Below, piece by piece: positions 59,917-64,000 of a stretch of DNA of 64,000 nucleotides (positions are counted from its first letter, which is position 1; the number at the start of each line of letters is the position of its first letter). The notes below the pieces were generated by a model. That model saw nothing but the letters and a program-made list of their open reading frames with translations, was not told the DNA's origin and did no database searches. The stretch is taken from positions 145,951 to 209,950 of the forward strand of contig CAVRJC010000007.1 in the NCBI GenBank assembly GCA_963721435.1, given 5' to 3'. Position numbers and translations under genes: made by a program. The stretch is from CAVRJC01 sp963721435 (lineage in GTDB: Bacteria; Actinomycetota; Acidimicrobiia; IMCC26256; DASPTH01).

Positions 59917-60834
59917 GTGAGTCACGTTCCCGTTCAAGCCGTGGTCCTCACCTACAACGCCCGAGACGCGCTTGAACGGTGTCTCGACGCAATCGCCGCG
60001 CAATCGGTACGCCCGGCCTCGATCCTCGTCATCGACAACGCCAGCGAGCCGCCGGTCGATGATGTTGTCGCAGGCCACGACGAAGCGCGATTACTCCGAT
60101 TGGAGCGCAACCTCGGGCCCGCGGGTGGCTACGCTCGCGGTCTCGAGGAGTTCGTCGCGTCGAGATTCGCATGGGCATGGCTGATGGACGACGACAGCGT
60201 CCCGGCTCCGGATGCTCTCGAACAGCTCCTCGCCGGGGCGGACCCGCGGCAGGTGCAACTCAGCGCGATGGTCGACCGCGCCACACGCCAGCGCGACGAC
60301 ACGCACGGCTGGTGCGGCGTGCTGATTCCGCGCAACGTTGTTGAACGCGCGGGTGTGCCGCGCGGAGACTTCTTCTGGTGGGCAGAGGACACCGAGTACT
60401 TGCAGTGGCGGATACCGAGCGCGGGCTTCGAGACCGTGCGCTGCGAGCGAGCCATCGTGGAGGTCAGCCGCACACGCGCCGATGACAGCAAGCCGTCGTG
60501 GAAGTACTACTACGAGGCTCGTAACCAGGTGTACTTCCGGCTTTATGTCCAGCACCAGATAGCCGATCACCCGTTCCCACACCTGCGGCCACGGGTGCGC
60601 GCTGGCCGAGCTGCGCGTGCAGTGCTGACTCTCGGGGTGCGAGCCGTGCTGCGCGAGGGGTCCGATCGGCATACAAAGGTGTGGATGGTGTGCCGCGGCG
60701 CGCTCGACGGTCTCCGAGGCCGTCTCGGTCAGCAGGTCGTTCCCGAGGACCCCGATCGACCCATGACCGGTCCGCTCGAGCCGTTCGACTCAGGCGCGGC
60801 GGGATCAGTCGAGGTAGCGGGTGGTTGCCATTGA
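59917..60834 (+). CDS. Family 2 glycosyltransferase (GlfT2/rhamnosyltransferase-like)
   Basis: A 305-residue GT-A enzyme. It begins VQAVVLTYNARDALERCLDA, then ILVIDNASEPPVDD, NLGPAGGYARGLEEFVAS, the metal motif AWLMDDDSVPAPDALEQLL and FFWWAEDTEYLQWRI, an acceptor-site block (W-A-E-D-T/D-E-Y) typical of galactofuranosyl- and rhamnosyltransferases such as GlfT2 and WbbL. A late YYYEARNQVYF follows. GTG 59917 gives the canonical N terminus; GTG 59842 is a longer alternative. It starts a plus-strand run of four glycosyltransferases. Confidence 0.9.
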   Translation: MSHVPVQAVVLTYNARDALERCLDAIAAQSVRPASILVIDNASEPPVDDVVAGHDEARLLRLERNLGPAGGYARGLEEFVASRFAWAWLMDDDSVPAPDALEQLLAGADPRQVQLSAMVDRATRQRDDTHGWCGVLIPRNVVERAGVPRGDFFWWAEDTEYLQWRIPSAGFETVRCERAIVEVSRTRADDSKPSWKYYYEARNQVYFRLYVQHQIADHPFPHLRPRVRAGRAARAVLTLGVRAVLREGSDRHTKVWMVCRGALDGLRGRLGQQVVPEDPDRPMTGPLEPFDSGAAGSVEVAGGCH

Positions 60835-60852
60835 AGGGCGCCGAGGTGAGTT

Positions 60853-62118
60853 GTGAGTAGCGACGATGGTGCGGTGTTCGTGATGCCGCGCCCCGGCACT
60901 GAATGGGCGAGCGCGGCGGCACTCTGGATCACGGTGGCCGGCTGGGCTTCCGCGGCTCGTACTCGCTTGGGGAAGGCATGGATCGTGACGCCTTCGGGCG
61001 TGGTCACTCCCGAGGAGACGTTGGAGTACACACGCCCGAGATCCGCCGCGAGTGGCGGGTCGCGGCGGCCCGCGCCCGTACCGCAGATGATCCGTACCGG
61101 GCTGAAGGACATGCAACGGTGGCGGCTGATGCGCTCGTACCGTGACGTCGGGGAACGAGAAGAGTGGAGCGCGGTGCCTCTGCGCTTCGTGTGGCAACAC
61201 CATGATCTCTTTCATGTGGCGGGGGCACCGCTGGCACTGCGTCACCGATGCCCGCTCGTGTCGTACGTGCACGCGCCGCAGGTCTGGGAGGCGGCCCAGT
61301 GGGGTGTACGCCGGCCTGGTTGGGGCCGCCTCGTCGAACGCCATGGCGAGCGGCCGCAGCTCGTCGCGAGTGACGTCGTTGCCGTGGTCTCCGACGAAGT
61401 GGCCGCGCAAGTGGCACGCCTCGGTGTCGACGAACGGCGCATCCTCGTGAGCCCGATGGCGGTCGACGCACAGCGCTTCGCCCCCGGAACGGAAGGTGCC
61501 GGCGTTCGTCGACAGTTCGGCCTCGACGACGCGTTCGTGGTCGGATGGACGGGCAGCTTCCGGCGATTCCACGGCTTGGAGATTGCGGTCGACGCGTTCG
61601 CTCAGCACCACCGGGCCGCACCGGGCAGCCGACTCCTGCTCGTCGGCGACGGTGCGGAGCGTGCACAGCTCGAGCAGCAGGCCCGTTCTCTCGGCGTCGA
61701 GGAGGCCGTCGTGTTCGCGGGCGCGGTCGCGCACGAGGAGCTGCCCGCGTTCTTGATGGCCATGGATGCCTGTGTCGTGACCGCTCGGTCAGGCGAGCAG
61801 TTCCACTATTCGCCGCTCAAGATGCGTGAGTACCTCGCGGCCGGCTGCTCCGTGGTCGCGCCGAGAGTCGGTGACATCGCGCGCACCATCACCGACGGCA
61901 CGAACGGCCTCCTGTTCGAACCCGGTGATGCTTCGGGCCTCGCTCGGTGCCTCGACGAGCTGTACGCCGATCCCCGGCTCCGCGCCCGCCTCGGCATCAC
62001 TGGCCGGACGTTCATGCTGGAACGCGGCACATGGCTCGTACAAGTCGATCGACTCCTCGCCTCCGAGCCGTATCGCACAGCGTGCACGCGTCTGCAGTTC
62101 GACCCCGAACGCGCATGA
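60853..62118 (+). CDS. Family 4 glycosyltransferase
   Basis: A 421-residue GT-B glycosyltransferase. The acceptor half has HHDLFHVAGAPLALRHRCPL and SYVHAPQVWEAAQWG; the donor half has VSPMAVDAQRFAPG, VGWTGSFRRFHGLEIAVDAF, LLVGDGAERAQLEQQ, AGAVAHEELPAFLMAMDACV and KMREYLAAGCSVVAPRVGDI, where the usual E-x7-E is partly changed (the Glu lies in KMREYLAAG). GTG 60853 follows GAGGTGAG, 18 bases after the upstream stop. Its TGA overlaps the next ATG (ATGA), so the two are coupled. Confidence 0.9.
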   Translation: MSSDDGAVFVMPRPGTEWASAAALWITVAGWASAARTRLGKAWIVTPSGVVTPEETLEYTRPRSAASGGSRRPAPVPQMIRTGLKDMQRWRLMRSYRDVGEREEWSAVPLRFVWQHHDLFHVAGAPLALRHRCPLVSYVHAPQVWEAAQWGVRRPGWGRLVERHGERPQLVASDVVAVVSDEVAAQVARLGVDERRILVSPMAVDAQRFAPGTEGAGVRRQFGLDDAFVVGWTGSFRRFHGLEIAVDAFAQHHRAAPGSRLLLVGDGAERAQLEQQARSLGVEEAVVFAGAVAHEELPAFLMAMDACVVTARSGEQFHYSPLKMREYLAAGCSVVAPRVGDIARTITDGTNGLLFEPGDASGLARCLDELYADPRLRARLGITGRTFMLERGTWLVQVDRLLASEPYRTACTRLQFDPERA

Positions 62119-62960
62119 TCTCCGTGGTGATCCCAGCATTCAACGCAGCTGCGACGATCGCCGATCAACTTGGAGCGATCGCGCGTCAGAGCGACGGAGT
62201 GGCGCTCGAGGTCATCGTGGCCGACAACGGCTCGTCCGACGCAACCCGGACGGTGGTCGAAACGTGGTCGGAACGCCTGCCCGTCAGGCTCGTGGACGCG
62301 TCGGCTCGGCGCGGACCGGCCTCGGCGCGCAACATCGGGGCGAGTTCGGCGCGGGGTGACCTGTTGATCTTCACCGACGCCGACGACGTCGTCATGCCGG
62401 GCTGGCTGCAGGCCTGGGACGCGGCGTCGGACCAGCTGCAGTTCGGATCAGGACCGATCGTCTCGTTCGCCCCCGGTTCGCCGATCCCAGCCAATGCGCG
62501 CGACGCCTGGGATCAGCCGCCCGTTCACATGGGCTTCCTGCCGTACGCATTCGGGTCGAACTTCGCGGTGAGACGAACACCATTCGAGGCGCTCGGAGGT
62601 TTCCCGGAGGACTGGAGGACCGCCGAAGACGTGGTGTTCTCGTGGAGACTCCAACTCGCAGGAGTGCCGCTGCAATTCGTAGAGTCGGCGCCTATCGCAC
62701 GCCGAACGACCACCGGATTTCGCAGTGTGCTCGCGCAACACTTCGCCTACGGCGTCAGTGACCCGCGCATGTACCAAGAGTTCCGAGATCGGGGTGCCGT
62801 CCGTCCACCTGCGAAGGACGTCTTCAGGGCGTACGCCGGTCTCGTTCTTCGGGTGCCGTTGCTGTTCGACGACCGGCAACGCATGCGGTGGGCGGCGCAG
62901 CTCGGTCGACGAGCAGGTCGCATTGCCGGTTCGTTCCGCACGCGCACGTTGTACTGGTGA
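62115..62960 (+). CDS. Family 2 glycosyltransferase
   Basis: A 281-residue GT-A glycosyltransferase. Standard features: MISVVIPAFNAAATIADQLG, IVADNGSSDATRTVVETW, RGPASARNIGASSARGDLLI, the metal motif IFTDADDVVMPGWLQAW and the acceptor block FGSNFAVRRTPFEALGGFPE, then DWRTAEDVVFSWRLQLAG. The C-terminal helices (FRAYAGLVLRVPLLF) may sit on the membrane. ATG 62115 overlaps the GT4 stop. It is closely related in layout to the last gene of the window, a likely duplicate. Confidence 0.93.
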   Translation: MISVVIPAFNAAATIADQLGAIARQSDGVALEVIVADNGSSDATRTVVETWSERLPVRLVDASARRGPASARNIGASSARGDLLIFTDADDVVMPGWLQAWDAASDQLQFGSGPIVSFAPGSPIPANARDAWDQPPVHMGFLPYAFGSNFAVRRTPFEALGGFPEDWRTAEDVVFSWRLQLAGVPLQFVESAPIARRTTTGFRSVLAQHFAYGVSDPRMYQEFRDRGAVRPPAKDVFRAYAGLVLRVPLLFDDRQRMRWAAQLGRRAGRIAGSFRTRTLYW

Positions 62961-63164
62961 CCGGGTGGAGTTCCGGTGCGCATCGAGAAGGCAACGTGCG
63001 GTCGGGCTACCGTGGCTTGCGGTGGAGGAGAGACTCGCGCGAGCGTTTCGGGTTCGGCACCGATGCCAGGCTCGTGCTCCTGAACTGCGATGACCGCCGG
63101 ACCTGGCGCGCAGCGAGCGACGCGATCGCCGAACGCGCGGCAACCGGGCAGCGTGGAACCGTTG

Positions 63165-64000
63165 ATGGTGACCTCGGTGGTCATCCCGGTCCGGAACGGG
63201 GCCGCCACGCTGGCCGAGCAGCTCGAGGCGCTCGCCCAACAGGAGTATGACGACGAATGGGAGGTCGTCGTCGCCGACAACGGATCGAGTGACGCAACGC
63301 GGGAGGTCGTGAACGGCTTCCGTGATCTTCCTCAGCTCCGAGTGGTTGACGCTTCGGGAGGATCCGGAGCAGGGTACCGCGCGGAACGTCGGTGCCTCTC
63401 ACGCTCGCGGTGAACTGTTGCTCTTTGTCGATGCCGACGACCGCGTGACCCCCGGATGGCTTGCCGCGATGGCGAGCGCCCTCGAACGTGCCGACGCGGT
63501 CAGCGGGTGCACGCAGCGGTTCTTCCTGGATCGGGACGGTCGCGAGCGACTCGCCGAGCAGCCGACCGAGCCGCTTCGGATCCTCGACGCGTCGTTCCTG
63601 CCGTTCGCTCCCAGTGGGAACTGCGGTGTCCGGAGACACGTCTTTGAGGCGCTCGGTGGGTTCAACACGTCGTACCGGGTCTGCGAGGACGACGACTTCT
63701 TCTGGCGGCTCCAACTTGCTGGTCACGAACTCGCGGGTGTGCCCGAGTCCATCGTGCTCGTACGCGACCAGCGCGGTCGGCCTGGCGCTCGGCGAGGCAG
63801 GTCTTCGATCGCGGTCGGTACCAGGTCCGTCTGTACAAGCAATACGGTTCGCTCGGACTCTCGCGCCGATCGATCCAGAAGATGCTCACCGACGTTGCCG
63901 GCACGCTCGCTCGGACGCCGACACGGCTGCGCAGCCACTACGGTCGTCGGCTCTCGTTGGCCCAGCTCGCGCTGACCGCTGGCCGCCTGTACGGCAGCGC
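63165..64000 (+). CDS. Family 2 glycosyltransferase, two frame breaks, runs off window
   Basis: A paralogue of the preceding GT2 gene. The N terminus is MVTSVVIPVRNGAATLAEQL with ADNGSSDATREVV. A frame change near 63375 (GGG to GG restores it) leads to GTARNVGASHARGELLLFVD, the metal motif VDADDRVTPGWLAAM and NCGVRRHVFEALGGFNTSY, CEDDDFFWRLQLAG. A second change between about 63760 and 63798 (one base missing) leads to FDRGRYQVRLYKQYGSLGLS and a tail open to the right edge. The protein is therefore incomplete at the 3' end. Its start is ATG 63165; a GTG follows directly. Confidence 0.82.

Noticed and set aside
63010..63094. TACCGT followed after 8 bases by GTG 63022 as another leaderless gene
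   Set aside because: The frame stops after 23 codons and shows no protein-like features; it may be chance.
1..64000. Search for insertion sequences, integrases, att sites, CRISPR arrays, rRNA and defence genes beyond the VapC-type pair
   Set aside because: No transposase or integrase motifs, no regular repeat-spacer array, and no rRNA signature were seen on either strand.

Overview
The window is high-GC DNA, roughly two thirds or more G+C by eye. GTG starts are common, gene ends overlap tightly, and many start codons lie 6-8 bases after a TANNNT hexamer, as in leaderless actinobacterial genes. An actinobacterial-type DXS, a homodimeric pyruvate dehydrogenase E1, a PPK2 and many CoA-linked enzymes all point to Actinobacteriota. 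An Acidimicrobiia-like soil or aquatic lineage is my inference. No phage, insertion sequence, CRISPR array or rRNA was seen. One tRNA (Val, CAC) is present.

Region 1 (1-18 kb) is mostly housekeeping and small accessory genes: the 3' end of an aldo/keto reductase, a Cys-containing mini-protein, an ABM-fold monooxygenase, two tandem large LivK-like solute-binding proteins without transporter partners, an MFS permease, dxs, aceE, tRNA-Val, a glycine-rich secreted protein, an orphan type IV pilin, a Phd/VapC-type toxin-antitoxin pair with a readable operator, a nitronate monooxygenase and a cyclase-ATPase signalling protein.

Region 2 (18-39 kb) holds two small membrane proteins, an aquaporin, a zinc alcohol dehydrogenase, a YkcC/YkcB-like glycosyltransferase pair, ppk2, a DUF255 thioredoxin-like protein, and a block of acyl-CoA and related enzymes: acyl-CoA ligase, SDR, M3/M2-like peptidase, CitE-like lyase, MaoC dehydratase, acetoacetyl-CoA synthetase, SnoaL-like protein and GMC oxidoreductase. 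A striking bidirectional hairpin sits between two convergent genes at 26 kb.

Region 3 (39-64 kb) is a surface-glycan locus. A minus-strand run from 48.6 to 39.1 kb encodes a Wzc-like tyrosine kinase, a polymerase-like membrane protein, two exported propeller or FG-GAP proteins, a WbpM/PglF-type sugar dehydratase and a GT4 enzyme. A Wzb-like phosphatase is divergent to it. Further on are more glycosyltransferases, a dehydrogenase-aminotransferase-methyltransferase operon, a capsule-synthesis-like protein, a CMP-sialate synthetase fused to a HAD phosphatase, a short NeuB-like synthase, and four more glycosyltransferases running off the right edge. Together they suggest an acidic, nonulosonate-containing capsule or glycoprotein glycan exported by a Wzy/Wzc-type route.

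At least sixteen single-frame breaks interrupt otherwise well-conserved genes, and about twelve look like one extra base. This looks more like residual long-read sequencing error than decay, so these genes are annotated here as single CDSs with the break positions stated.
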